NCBI RefSeq assembly: GCF_015352985.1
Contig: NZ_JACYXF010000019.1
Coordinates: 34,946-98,945 of the forward strand
Reading direction: 5' to 3'
Length of the DNA: 64,000 bases
Source: Noviherbaspirillum malthae
Lineage (GTDB): Bacteria; Pseudomonadota; Gammaproteobacteria; Burkholderiales; Burkholderiaceae_D
Position numbers and translations under genes: made by a program. The notes under the pieces are model-generated. The model had not been told where the DNA came from. It saw only the letters and a list, made by a program, of their open reading frames with translations, and did not search any database. Positions 45,107 to 54,526 of this stretch are shown piece after piece. Numbering within the stretch: the stretch's first letter is position 1; each line of letters starts with the position of its first letter.

Positions 45107-45281
45107 CGTCGTCTCCTTGTTGTTGGTTATTGAGGCTTGGTGCAGGCTGGTGGATATGTGTTTCTTTAACAAATTTTCAGATGTCTTCCTCTTGAACGCT
45201 TTAAAGCACTTTAATTTTTTAACTGCATTAATCGACTGGCTGTCCGACAAGCCGGTCGGTCAAGACATGATTGCTGAACAT

Positions 45282-45593
45282 TCATTTGTTAATGACGCTG
45301 AGCGCATGATGCCAGTTGGCATTCAAGGCCCACCATACCGTTTCGACATACTCCGGATCTTCGTTCTCGGCCATGACTTCGGGATGCCAGTCCAGGTAGG
45401 AACCGCTGCCTCCATGCTTGAACAATTCCATGATGTTCATCACGCGGTCCTTGTCCTTCTTCTCGAGCGCGTTGAGGCAGTCTCCGAGTTTTTCCACGTA
45501 CAGGGGATCGTGCCGGTGGTCGCGGCAGAATTTCATCAAGGCCCTTGTCGCCCTTAATTGCCCTGCAGTTCCGATCGTCGATATCGTTGCCAT
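45282..45593 (-). CDS. Small hypothetical protein
   Basis: 103 residues from ATG 45593, with AAGGTGG as a ribosome binding site. Soluble and mostly helical, rich in His and Trp: ATRALMKFCRDHRHDPLYVEKLGDCLNALEKKDK, then VMNIMELFKHGGSGSYLDWHP and VETVWWALNANWHHALS. The pattern of paired Trp/His helices suggests a small helical bundle, but I do not recognise the family. It lies between the lectin-like lipoprotein and the glycine-zipper protein, with more than 170 bases on each side. The longer frame to 45677 lacks a ribosome binding site. Confidence 0.7.
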   Translation of the reverse strand: MATISTIGTAGQLRATRALMKFCRDHRHDPLYVEKLGDCLNALEKKDKDRVMNIMELFKHGGSGSYLDWHPEVMAENEDPEYVETVWWALNANWHHALSVINK

Positions 45594-45767
45594 TGCGCCA
45601 CCTTCTTTGATCCGGCCATAATTTGCCCGGCGCGTTGCGCTGCGCCGCACCGGGTTGTGCCGCGCTGAGCGGGACATGAATCCATACTAGCATTCACTTG
45701 TCGCTCTGCCATGCAGGCAGAACCGGGAACATGCCCCACTCCTTGATTTACCTCATCAGTTCCAAAC

Positions 45768-45790
45768 GGCAGGAAACCATGTTTCCTGCC
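45768..45790. terminator. Perfect 10-bp hairpin after the glycine-zipper lipoprotein gene
   Basis: GGCAGGAAAC-CAT-GTTTCCTGCC lies 14 bases beyond the stop codon of the minus-strand gene. On the minus strand the stem is followed by GTTTGGAA, only a weak T run, so a factor-assisted or mRNA-stabilising role is also possible. Confidence 0.5.
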
Positions 45791-45803
45791 TAAGGCACTG
45801 CGA

Positions 45804-46022
45804 TCAGCGCCGTTTGCCGCCGACCTGGTTGCCGATCACGCCGCCGACCGCCGCACCGCCGATGGTGCCGATGCCGCTGCCGTTGGTGAGCACCGAACCG
45901 GCCACCGCACCGATGCCTGCGCCGACCGCCGTATTCTTGTCGCGCTGCGTCATGCCGCTGCATCCTGCCAGCGTTAGCACTGCGGCAAGCGTCGTCGCGG
46001 TAATCAGTGATGCTTTCTTCAT
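45804..46022 (-). CDS. Glycine-zipper lipoprotein (OsmB-like)
   Basis: 72 residues. A lipoprotein signal (MKKASLITATTLAAVLTLAGC, lipobox LAGC) is followed by a short linker with QRD and a glycine-zipper segment, GAGIGAVAGSVLTNGSG and GGAAVGGVIGNQVGG, built from G-x-x-x-G repeats that pack as a membrane-active hairpin. OsmB-like lipoproteins of this size are often induced by osmotic or envelope stress. Start at 46022 is chosen because it opens the signal; the extension to 46061 is not needed. It is flanked by a hairpin downstream and about 500 non-coding bases upstream. Confidence 0.88.
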   Translation of the reverse strand: MKKASLITATTLAAVLTLAGCSGMTQRDKNTAVGAGIGAVAGSVLTNGSGIGTIGGAAVGGVIGNQVGGKRR

Positions 46023-46568
46023 TTCATCCACCCATAAAAAATTAAGACATGCTTCTTTCAAGCTTCAGGCGCCTGGGGCGCCAGCGCCGGAAAGCATAGG
46101 GGAGGATGCGGCCACGCCCAGTGCATGTTGCCAACTGTTACCAATGGCGGCTTTCATGCACGTTCAAACAACAGCATCGCGCGGCTGCCGTGACTGCAGC
46201 CGGTGATGAGGTCTTGTCGATAATGTCGTCTTGATACGGCCGATAAACATGATGCATTGAGCAAATGATCTGCAGAATCAAAAGCTGATGGGGATGTGCA
46301 ATGTCCGACTGGCTGAAGATCGGAAGGAAGGGTTTCCAAAAAATGATTCCGGCGGCCTCATGAAAGGGCGCTGCTTGACGAAAGGGGAAACTTTGGATCT
46401 GCCCTGCCGCAGAAACGGTGCGGTCACAGCTGCTGACATGCGCGATTTGCGGGTGAAACTTTGATTGCAACTGCCAGGCGCAACATCGAGAAAAGCGGAA
46501 GACGCATTTTGACGGCAAGACAGGCGGAACGGGCAATGCGCGCGGAAACGCCTTGCCTGTGATTCGTC
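46023..46568. other. Intergenic region, no gene recognised
   Basis: About 545 bases upstream of the glycine-zipper gene and downstream of hcp. The open frame at 46138-46965 on the minus strand mostly overlaps hcp in another frame and is a shadow. I see no repeat or RNA-like structure except a short GGCGC-rich inverted stretch at 46070-46095. Confidence 0.4.
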
Positions 46569-47051
46569 TCAGCCCTGCTTGTTCTCCGCGATATGCCATG
46601 CAGCGGTGATCGTCGAGTCGGCCGAGCCGTCGGCTTTCTGCGGCACGTACTCCGACTTGAATTCGGCGAAGTTCAGCGAGATGTTTTCGGTCAGCCTTTC
46701 TTCGCCGCCGCTGCCGCCGGTGGAAACCGACGTCACGATGATTTCCTTCATGGTGAGTTTCAGATATTCCAGCGGCTTGGCTCCGGCCTTGCGCACGATG
46801 AGCACGCCTTCCTTGAAGTGCTTGCCGTTGCAGCAGTACATGGTCAGGCTCGGCGTCGCCTTGTCGATGTACTTGGTGATCGAGAGATCCTGCACGCCGA
46901 CCTTGCCGGTGCCGCCGCCGCTGCCGATATGCATGGTGCCGGTCTGCGTCATTCCCCAGCTCCATGCCAGGACCTCGATCGCGTCCTTGTGCTTCGCGTC
47001 GCGCGATTCTCCCTTGACATCGTCCAGCTTCAGAAACATATCGACGGCCAT
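46569..47051 (-). CDS. hcp: Hcp family type VI secretion tube protein
   Basis: 160 residues, the normal Hcp length. It starts MAVDMFLKLDDVKGESRDAKHKDAIEVLAWSWGM and continues with GKVGVQDLSITKYIDKATP and the family core LTMKEIIVTSVSTGGSG. Hcp hexamers stack into the tube that is fired out of the cell. It ends the T6SS group on the minus strand, 108 bases after the kinase-MORN gene, and so probably also has its own promoter, as hcp needs high expression. No vgrG or effector gene follows directly. Confidence 0.95.
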   Translation of the reverse strand: MAVDMFLKLDDVKGESRDAKHKDAIEVLAWSWGMTQTGTMHIGSGGGTGKVGVQDLSITKYIDKATPSLTMYCCNGKHFKEGVLIVRKAGAKPLEYLKLTMKEIIVTSVSTGGSGGEERLTENISLNFAEFKSEYVPQKADGSADSTITAAWHIAENKQG

Positions 47052-47159
47052 GGCAATCTCCTTGTCAAGAATGGCGTTCTCTACTCATGCAGGTGTGCTG
47101 GTATTGAACAAGACGATATACCTGCAGTATGCGCATCGCCATACAACGAAGGTATAGAT

Positions 47160-50100
47160 TCACCGGCCCGAACTTTCCGCCGCCTGGCCTTCGCGCGTGC
47201 CGTCGCCGCCGGCGGTCGCGGGGACGGTATTGGTGCTACTTTCGGCGCGTACCAGCTGTCCGTTCTGGGTCTGGTTGCCGTCGCGGAATTCACCCTCCCA
47301 GTAATTCCCGCTTTGCCAGGTGTAGCGGCCCTGTCCATTGTGCTTGCCGTGCGACCATTGGCCGACGTAGGTGTCGCCGGAGCGGAAGCGCGTCTTGCCC
47401 TGTCCGTCCGGTACTCCGTTGCGGATTTCGCCTTCGTAGCGGTCGCCGGTGGCGAATTGCAGCACGCCGCGCCCGTTGAGTACGCCGCGCACCCAGTTGC
47501 CGGTATAGACGTCGCCGTTCTGGAAGCGCGTCGTGCCCTGGCCGTGCGGCTGGCCGTCGCGTATGTCGCCGTCGTAGCGGTTGCCGTTGGCAAACTTGAG
47601 CGAGCCCTTGCCGTTGGGCTTGTCGGCGGACCAGTCGCCGTTGTATTCCTGGCCGTTGGCCCAGACGAAACGGCCCTTGCCTTCCTTGACGCCCTTCACA
47701 AGCCGGCCTTCGAAGCGGTCGCCGTTGTCCCAGCGGATCTGGCCGGTGCCCGATACCAGGCCGCTGACCGGATCGGCGCTGAAGCTGCCCACCATGGTCT
47801 GGCCGGGGAAGGTGTAAGTGCGCTGCGGTCCCGCAGGCGCGGGGGCGGAGGTTTCCTCTTTCGGTTCCTGTGCTCGGGGGGCTTCCTTGCGGGGCGGCTC
47901 GGCGATGATGCCGGGCACCGTCTCCCGTTGCGGCGCCGTGTTTTTCGCGACCTGCTGGTCTGCGGATACGGCCCCGTTCTGCGGAGCGTCCGGCTTTTGC
48001 TGAGGTGATGCGGCCTGACGGGAGGGAGATGCGGTGGACGATGTGCCTGCCGCATCCCTGCGCCCGCTTGCCGAGTCCGATGCCCCGGATGTTCCCGATG
48101 CTCCCGATGCCGACGAGGCACCCGAAGTTGCCGATGCCGTGCGCTCGCTGCCGGAATTCGCCTTGGCCTCGGGTTCCTGGGATTCGCCCAGTTTCGCAAA
48201 ATCCGCACGCTGCTTTTCATCCGACAGTATGCGGGCCGCGGCTGCGTATTTGCCTTTCGGATAACGTTTCAAATAAGCCTTGTACCCTTCGGCCGTATCG
48301 GTATTCTTTGCGCCGTTCCACAGCTTGTCTTCGGCGGTGTCGACGGGCGGCGCAGGCGGAGGAATATTCGGCGTGGTGACCATGGCCTGCGGCGGGAGCG
48401 TGCTCGCAGATCCCTTGTCGAGTCCTGTGGGCGGTCTGTCCGCCTGGGCCGAAGGCGGTGGCGCGGAGCCGGATGTTTCCGGCGGGGGCGGAATGACGTC
48501 GCGCGAACGCGTCGCACTTGCGGTGGGCGGCGCAGGCGGCGCCGGCGGCGCAGGCGGCGCCGGCTGCGCCGGCGGTGCGCTCTGCCTGGCGCCACTTGGC
48601 GGAAGTCCCAATGCGGAACTGCCCGAGGCCGCGCTGCCGGCATCGCCGCTCCCGCTCGATCTGCCTGCACTGCCGGCAGTACCGGTACTGCTCGTACTTC
48701 CTGTACTGCCCGTTCCGCCGGCCACCGGCGGCGGAACTGTATCGTTGTTGCGCGAATACCAGGGTTCGGACGGCACCGTATTCACCTGAACCGGTTCGTC
48801 CTGGCTCATCCAGCGGTAACCCAGCAGCGCGGTGCCGGCGCCTCCTGCCAGCAGCAGCGCCGTTGCAATGATGCCTACCTTCCTGCGGCTGCGCTCCTGC
48901 GGATAATAGCGCTGGTCGCCGAGCGCGGACTTTCTCCAGTCGTCCACCGTGGCGTCGGTATCGTCTGGGTCGCCCGGGTCGCTCCGTCCGCTCTGGCCGC
49001 TCTGGCCGCTCTGTGGGGGCGGCATGCTGCGCGTGGTCTGGCGCGCAGGACTGTCCGGCCTGGCCGCGCCGGCGCCGGGCATCGCCGTCATGCCCGTCAT
49101 ACCGGTGGCGCCGGGCGTGCCGGTTCTCGCACCCTGGCTGGTCTTCGGCGTGGCTCCTCCTCGCTGCGGCCCGGTGCGCACGGCGCCCGGCGTGCCGGGC
49201 AGCGGGCGGGCTTCCACCCCTTCCATGTCGAGCGCCTGCCGCATTTCCGGCACCGACTGGATGCGGTTCTCCGGCTTGACGGCGAGCGCGCGGTCGATCA
49301 CCGCGAGAAACTCATCGCTGAACCGGCCGCGTCCCGTCACGCGTGCCGGCACCATGTCGTCGTGCACGACGCGCGACACCGCCGGCGATGGCGCCTTGCC
49401 GGTGATCAGGTAATAGACCACTGCTCCTAATGCATAGATGTCGGTCCAGGCGCCCTGGCGCAGGCCGGGAATGTCGGCATACTGCTCGATCGGCGCAAAG
49501 CCGGGCTTGAGGATGACGGTCGGCCCCTGGGTCAGGTCGCCGATTACCCTGCGCGCCGCACCGAAGTCGAGCAGCAGCGGCCGTCCGTCCTTGAGCAGCA
49601 GGATGTTGTCCGGTGCCACGTCGCGGTGGAAGCATTGTTCTCGGTGGATGGTCTCCAGCGCGTCGAACATGTTGGCCAGCAGCGCGCGTATCCATTCCTC
49701 GTCGGGTGCGATGCGCTGTTCCTTGAAGGCCTGCTTGAGGGTGACGCCGTCATAGAATGGCATGGCCATGTAGGCGGTGCCGTTTTCTTCCCAGAAGCGG
49801 TAGACCTTCACCAGCGACGGCGAATCGAAGCGCGCCAGCAAACGGGCTTCATTGATGAAGCTGCGCAGGCCGGTGACGAAGGTGTCTTCATACTGTCGCG
49901 AGCGCACGGTGACCTGCCGCACCTGGGTGCGCGCCGCCATGCCCGAGGGCATGTACTCCTTGAGCGCGACATGGCGGTCGAGGGAATGGTCGTAGGCAAG
50001 GTAGACGATGCCGAAGCCGCCCTCGCCGATCAGGTCCATGATTTCGAATTCCCCCAGCCGGGTGCCGATGGGCAGGGTATTCATCGCGCCGCTCATGTTG

Positions 50101-50165
50101 TCATCCGGCGCGCGTGAAGCCCGGTGGCCCGTGCGTACTACGGTTCTGTCGTTGTCGAAGTCCAT
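47160..50165 (-). CDS. Ser/Thr protein kinase with TM helix and seven MORN repeats (T6SS-associated, PpkA-like)
   Basis: 1001 residues. Kinase domain about 40-305: GEGGFGIVY, catalytic K69 (ALKEY), HRDVAPDNIL with D182 and N187, and DFG at D200. The usual Lys two residues after the HRD Asp is Ala184, a known variant in this group. Then Pro/Ser-rich sequence, a membrane helix about 430-450 (VGIIATALLLAGGAGTALL), a disordered region, a short TPR-like piece (GYKAYLKRYPKGKYAAAARI) and seven MORN repeats about 810-975 (G-x-x-Y-x-G-x-W/I...G-x-G). Kinases of this kind phosphorylate Fha-type T6SS proteins; the MORN part, in the periplasm, could sense the envelope. It follows tagF by 15 bases. Confidence 0.9.
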   Translation of the reverse strand: MDFDNDRTVVRTGHRASRAPDDNMSGAMNTLPIGTRLGEFEIMDLIGEGGFGIVYLAYDHSLDRHVALKEYMPSGMAARTQVRQVTVRSRQYEDTFVTGLRSFINEARLLARFDSPSLVKVYRFWEENGTAYMAMPFYDGVTLKQAFKEQRIAPDEEWIRALLANMFDALETIHREQCFHRDVAPDNILLLKDGRPLLLDFGAARRVIGDLTQGPTVILKPGFAPIEQYADIPGLRQGAWTDIYALGAVVYYLITGKAPSPAVSRVVHDDMVPARVTGRGRFSDEFLAVIDRALAVKPENRIQSVPEMRQALDMEGVEARPLPGTPGAVRTGPQRGGATPKTSQGARTGTPGATGMTGMTAMPGAGAARPDSPARQTTRSMPPPQSGQSGQSGRSDPGDPDDTDATVDDWRKSALGDQRYYPQERSRRKVGIIATALLLAGGAGTALLGYRWMSQDEPVQVNTVPSEPWYSRNNDTVPPPVAGGTGSTGSTSSTGTAGSAGRSSGSGDAGSAASGSSALGLPPSGARQSAPPAQPAPPAPPAPPAPPTASATRSRDVIPPPPETSGSAPPPSAQADRPPTGLDKGSASTLPPQAMVTTPNIPPPAPPVDTAEDKLWNGAKNTDTAEGYKAYLKRYPKGKYAAAARILSDEKQRADFAKLGESQEPEAKANSGSERTASATSGASSASGASGTSGASDSASGRRDAAGTSSTASPSRQAASPQQKPDAPQNGAVSADQQVAKNTAPQRETVPGIIAEPPRKEAPRAQEPKEETSAPAPAGPQRTYTFPGQTMVGSFSADPVSGLVSGTGQIRWDNGDRFEGRLVKGVKEGKGRFVWANGQEYNGDWSADKPNGKGSLKFANGNRYDGDIRDGQPHGQGTTRFQNGDVYTGNWVRGVLNGRGVLQFATGDRYEGEIRNGVPDGQGKTRFRSGDTYVGQWSHGKHNGQGRYTWQSGNYWEGEFRDGNQTQNGQLVRAESSTNTVPATAGGDGTREGQAAESSGR

Positions 50166-50180
50166 GTTGCAAAGTCCATG

Positions 50181-50888
50181 TCATTGAGCCATCAGGGGGG
50201 TGGTGAGCGGCCGCACCAGCTTGCAGAAACTGTCGGCCTGCAGCGGCAGCGGCGCCAGCAGCAGCGGTTCGACCGGGCCGGCATCGGGCGCCCAGAACAG
50301 GGTGCAGGTGCGCAGCTTCAGCAGCAGCGCCTGCCGGCCCAGCTGCTGCGCCAGTGCCGCCGGCGCCACCACCGGCGCCGCGGTGCCTGCCGCGCGCATC
50401 GGCGGCAGCATGTCCAGCGCCTGTTCGAAGCCCTGCAGGTTGTCGTCGTTGAGCACCGCCAGGGCCAGCGTCTCGATGTCCTCCAGGCGGCTTTCGAGCT
50501 CGGTGAAGCTCATGCGCTCGAACAGCGGCGCGGGAATCATGAAGGCGATCGTCAGCGGATACAGGCGGCCGACGCGGTCGGCGCTCGGAATCAGCATGCC
50601 GGCGAAGGCGCCGTCGGGCATGCCGGCGGAACCGCCTTCTTCACCTGCTGCCGGCAGCGTGCGCAGGAAGTACCACACCGGGAAGCGCAGGAAATCGTCG
50701 CGCCATTCATCGCCGTGTTCGCGCGCGGCGGTCGCCATGCCGGACTGCAGCCAGGCATCCCAGGCCGGCAGGAATTCTTCCGGCAGGTTGCGGCGCAGGA
50801 AGTCGCCCAGCGCGGGCAGCTTGCCGTACCAGCCTATGGGGCCGCTTGCGAACGGATTGAGCGGGTTGCTTAGAGTTTCGTCGGACAT
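50181..50888 (-). CDS. tagF: T6SS-associated TagF/ImpM protein
   Basis: 235 residues. The family start GPIGWYGKLPALGDFLRRNLPEEFLPAWDAWLQSGM is complete (20-55), followed by FPVWYFLRTL and PSADRVGRLYPLTIAF. TagF (ImpM) represses T6SS assembly post-translationally, usually through the PpkA/Fha pathway, which agrees with the kinase gene next to it. Its start overlaps the end of tssM by 19 bases. The longer frame to 51137 is tssM read in another frame. Confidence 0.93.
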   Translation of the reverse strand: MSDETLSNPLNPFASGPIGWYGKLPALGDFLRRNLPEEFLPAWDAWLQSGMATAAREHGDEWRDDFLRFPVWYFLRTLPAAGEEGGSAGMPDGAFAGMLIPSADRVGRLYPLTIAFMIPAPLFERMSFTELESRLEDIETLALAVLNDDNLQGFEQALDMLPPMRAAGTAAPVVAPAALAQQLGRQALLLKLRTCTLFWAPDAGPVEPLLLAPLPLQADSFCKLVRPLTTPLMAQ

Positions 50889-53800
50889 TTGAAGGCCTGC
50901 AGGGCGGGCATGCGGAACGGGTTCTGCACGCTGCTGGTGATGACGTCGTAGGCGACACGGCGGCCGCCCGCGTTCAAGGTGGCGCGGAAGCGCTCCGGCT
51001 GGGCGCTCTGGGCGATCTGCGCCTTGTCGAACAGCCGGAACAGCGCCCAGGGGCCGTCGAAGGTTTGCGCATGTTCGCTGCCCTGCGCGGTATAGACCTG
51101 CAGCGTGATGCGGTTGCTCATGCGCGGACCGGGCCACTGCACCGACGCCGCCGGTGCATTGTCGTGGGCATAGCTGACCAGCTGTCCGTCGACATCGAGG
51201 ATGGCCTGGGACAGCGAGGCATCCATGCCGACGGGACGCAGGCTCAGCCGCATCGTCAGGCCGTTGCTGCCCGGCGGGAAAAACGCCTGGCGTATCTCAT
51301 GCGCCCGCTCGAACTGCTGCAGGGCGTCGCTGGTGCCGGTGCCGCCGCCGTCGCTGGCCTGGCCGAGCGCGCGGAAGCGCCACGGCTTGACGGTGGTGTC
51401 GACGAGCGGCTGCAGGTTCTTCTGGAAGAAATCGTCCATCACGCCGTCGCGCGCGAGGATGCGCACGAAGTCTTCCGGCACCGCGTCCCTGCTGCTGCCC
51501 GGCACGAAGGGATAGCGTCCGTCCAGCGCCTTGCTGCAGGGTTCGCCCACCAGGCTCGCCATGCGCGTGCTGAGATTGCCGCGGCTGCCGGCAACAGCCT
51601 GGCGCTGGCTGCCGTCGGCCAGCGCGGTCAGCATGCCGCGCACCGGCTCCGGCATGCGCGCCGCTTCGGCCTTCATGCGCTGCGGCACATCGCTTTGCGG
51701 CTGGGTGTTGCCTGACTTGAGGGCGGCGTCGGTCGCGCTCAGCAGCGCATAGAGGTCATTGATCAGCTTGAGCGAAGCCTCCATCGGCGCAGGCTGGCCG
51801 GGAGCCGGATTGCGCACGAAGCGGCGCAGCTGCTCGAAGCGGTCGTCCACGATGGCCTCGATGCGGCGCGGCTCGCCGGAGGCCTGCGGATTGCGCGCGC
51901 CCAGCAGCGCATCGAGCTTGTCCTTGCCCTGCGCGATCAGGGCGTTGGCCTTGTCGGCCGGCAGGCTCGCAAGATCGGGCCGCTCGCTCAGCGTGACTTC
52001 GCGGACCAGCGCGCGCAGCAGGCGCGGCAGCGGCGAATCCGGTCCCGACAGCAGGCGCGCCTGCTCGATGCTCTGGCCGAGATTGGCAGCGCTCACCAGG
52101 CCGATGTCGGCGATGAAGGTTTCCCAGATGCCGGCATAGTCCTGCAGGTAAAGCCGCCGCACCTCGTCGTCCAGCGAGGTGCGGGTCACCAGGTTCGCGG
52201 CGCGGCGCGCATTGTCGGAGCCGGCCACGCCGAGTATCCAGACTTCCTCCTCGCCGAGCGACTTGACCATGTCGTCGACCTGCGGATTGAAACCCTTGTA
52301 GTAGCCCTCGTAGGTGAACAGCGCCGGCACGCCGGTCGACAGCGGCTGGCCGGAACGGCGGGCGAATACGATCTGGCTGTTGGGCCCTCCCGCATCGGCG
52401 ATGCGGAACTCCTTCACGGCGTTCAAGGCGCCCGGCGCCGCAGCCATGCCCTGGCGCTTGATGCGGCTGTAGACGCGCTGCGCGAACGGCGCCTGCAGCT
52501 GTTCCTGGCGCACGCGGGAAATCAGGCCCGCATCCGGCGCGATGCCGGGTCCGAGGCTGTCGCGGCGCAGCAGCGCGTCCATGTGCTGCAGCAGGTGCTC
52601 GCGGATTTCTGCAGGAAAGCGCCGCATCGCGTCGTTTTCCATGTCGAAGGCCAGCCACGCCTTCAGCGCATCCGGGTCGAGCCGGCCCTGTCGGTGCAGC
52701 ATCAGGTAAGCCTTTAGGGTTTCATACTGCAATTCGGCATTCACCGCTTTCTGCCGCAGCCCGCTTTCGATGCGCGCCGATGCAAGCGGTGCGAGATAAG
52801 CCGACAGCATGCGGCCGTAGGCCTGGTCGGCGCCCGCTTCGAGCTTCTCGCCCTGGAACAGTCCGCCGCGCAGATGCAGCGCAGGTGCGTCCGGGTCGAC
52901 ACGCTGCGTATGGCCGAGCTTGCGCACCGCATCAAGCATGGCAAGGATGTCGGGCACATCGTCAGGACGCGGGGGGCGGGCAGCCAGCGTCTTGCTGAAG
53001 GCGGCCGCCTTGGCCGCGACATCGTCGATATAGGCGTCGTTGCCGAGGAAGCTGGCGGTCCATAGGCCGATGGCGGCAACGGATGCGAGTCCGCCGGCCA
53101 GCATGCCGCCCCATTTCAGTTTCTGCATGCGGGCTTCGGCGGCATGGTTGGTGCCGGCCAGCGGCGCTTCGGCGAAGACCACGTCGTTGAGCAGGCGCGT
53201 GATGAAGAAAGACTTGCCGGTGGGCCGCTGCGGCGGCAGCAGCTTGCGCTCGATGCCGAAGGACCGCGACAGCGAACCCAGCACGCGGTCGATCGGCGTG
53301 CCTTCCTGCGTGCCGCTGGTGAAGTACACGCCGCGCAGCCAGCTTGGTCCGGTCAGCGAGGAAGCGGAAAATGCCTGCTGGGTGAAATCGGCAAGCGTCT
53401 CCTTGAGCTGCACCCACTGGTTCGGGAAACCGTAGGTGAGCGTGCGCGTCGCACCGTCGCGGCTGGCCTGCAGACGCGGCAGCAGCTGCGCGAACAGCCG
53501 GTCTTCCAGCGCATCGAACTGCGGCCGCAATTGCTGCTGCAGATCCACGCCCCGGCTGCGGTCGGGCATCTTGAAGGTGCAGCCCCACACCTGCTCGCGC
53601 TGTTCGCGGTCGAGATCCTCGAAAAACTGGGTGAAGCCGGGAAGCAGGTCGGTCTTGGTCACCAGCAGATAGACCGGGAAGGCATGGCCGACATGCCGCT
53701 GCAGTTCGGCGATGCGCGCGCGCAGCGCGGCGGCCTGGCGCGACAATTCGGCCTGTCCCGACTGGCCGCCGAGCAGGTCGGCGGCGCTGATGGTGGCCAG

Positions 53801-54526
53801 CACGCCGTTGATCGGCTGGCGCGGACGGAAGCGGCGGATCAGGTCGATGAACTCCTTCCATTCGGCCGCGTCTGCCTTGGCATTGCTGTCCTGCGTCGTG
53901 TAGCGGCCGGCGGTATCGATCAGCACCGCGCGGTCGGTGAACCACCATTCGCAGTTGCGGGTGCCGCCGATGCCCTGCAGAGGATCGTTGCCCAGCGCAT
54001 CGGCCAGCGGGAAATGCAGGCCGGAGCGGGTAAGCGCGGTCGTCTTGCCGCTGCCGGGCGCACCGATGAACAGATACCACGGCAGCTGGTAGGCGTAGCG
54101 CTTGCCTTCGAACAGACCGAGGAAACCGGAGCGGGAACGGCTGCCCGGCGCGCCGCCGAGCCGCATGGTCTTGAGCAGCGCCGCCGCCTTTTCGAAACGC
54201 GCCTGAACCTCCGGCGGCGCCGATGTTTCCGTCTTGTGATCGGTGCGGCTGGCCAGCAGATCGAACAGCTGCCGGTTGCCGAGCTGCGCCTTCATCTGCC
54301 TCAGCAGCAGCCGTCCCAGCATGAAGACGAGCAGGGCGGCGATCAGCGCGATGCGCGCCCACTCGGGATCGAGCGGATGCATGTCGGCGAAGGCCACCAG
54401 AGGGCCGGCGAACCAGATCACCAGTGCCAGCAGCAGCGCGCCCATGATGCGCAGCATCCAGCGGCTGCGCTGCGGCCGGCGGGGCTTTTTCGCCCTGGCC
54501 GGTTCGGCTTGGCGTTCGGCGCTCAT
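50870..54526 (-). CDS. tssM: TssM/IcmF-like T6SS membrane-complex protein
   Basis: 1218 residues from ATG 54526, which overlaps the tssL stop by four bases (ATGA). Two N-terminal membrane helices (about 22-45 and 55-75), the cytoplasmic GTPase-like part with Walker A GAPGSGKTT (155-163), a third helix about 455-475 and the large periplasmic region to the C-terminus. TssM spans the inner membrane and, with TssL and normally TssJ, forms the T6SS membrane complex. The usual partner lipoprotein TssJ is not encoded in this window. An open frame continuing to 55507 is tssL in another frame. Confidence 0.95.
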   Translation of the reverse strand: MSAERQAEPARAKKPRRPQRSRWMLRIMGALLLALVIWFAGPLVAFADMHPLDPEWARIALIAALLVFMLGRLLLRQMKAQLGNRQLFDLLASRTDHKTETSAPPEVQARFEKAAALLKTMRLGGAPGSRSRSGFLGLFEGKRYAYQLPWYLFIGAPGSGKTTALTRSGLHFPLADALGNDPLQGIGGTRNCEWWFTDRAVLIDTAGRYTTQDSNAKADAAEWKEFIDLIRRFRPRQPINGVLATISAADLLGGQSGQAELSRQAAALRARIAELQRHVGHAFPVYLLVTKTDLLPGFTQFFEDLDREQREQVWGCTFKMPDRSRGVDLQQQLRPQFDALEDRLFAQLLPRLQASRDGATRTLTYGFPNQWVQLKETLADFTQQAFSASSLTGPSWLRGVYFTSGTQEGTPIDRVLGSLSRSFGIERKLLPPQRPTGKSFFITRLLNDVVFAEAPLAGTNHAAEARMQKLKWGGMLAGGLASVAAIGLWTASFLGNDAYIDDVAAKAAAFSKTLAARPPRPDDVPDILAMLDAVRKLGHTQRVDPDAPALHLRGGLFQGEKLEAGADQAYGRMLSAYLAPLASARIESGLRQKAVNAELQYETLKAYLMLHRQGRLDPDALKAWLAFDMENDAMRRFPAEIREHLLQHMDALLRRDSLGPGIAPDAGLISRVRQEQLQAPFAQRVYSRIKRQGMAAAPGALNAVKEFRIADAGGPNSQIVFARRSGQPLSTGVPALFTYEGYYKGFNPQVDDMVKSLGEEEVWILGVAGSDNARRAANLVTRTSLDDEVRRLYLQDYAGIWETFIADIGLVSAANLGQSIEQARLLSGPDSPLPRLLRALVREVTLSERPDLASLPADKANALIAQGKDKLDALLGARNPQASGEPRRIEAIVDDRFEQLRRFVRNPAPGQPAPMEASLKLINDLYALLSATDAALKSGNTQPQSDVPQRMKAEAARMPEPVRGMLTALADGSQRQAVAGSRGNLSTRMASLVGEPCSKALDGRYPFVPGSSRDAVPEDFVRILARDGVMDDFFQKNLQPLVDTTVKPWRFRALGQASDGGGTGTSDALQQFERAHEIRQAFFPPGSNGLTMRLSLRPVGMDASLSQAILDVDGQLVSYAHDNAPAASVQWPGPRMSNRITLQVYTAQGSEHAQTFDGPWALFRLFDKAQIAQSAQPERFRATLNAGGRRVAYDVITSSVQNPFRMPALQAFKCPTKL

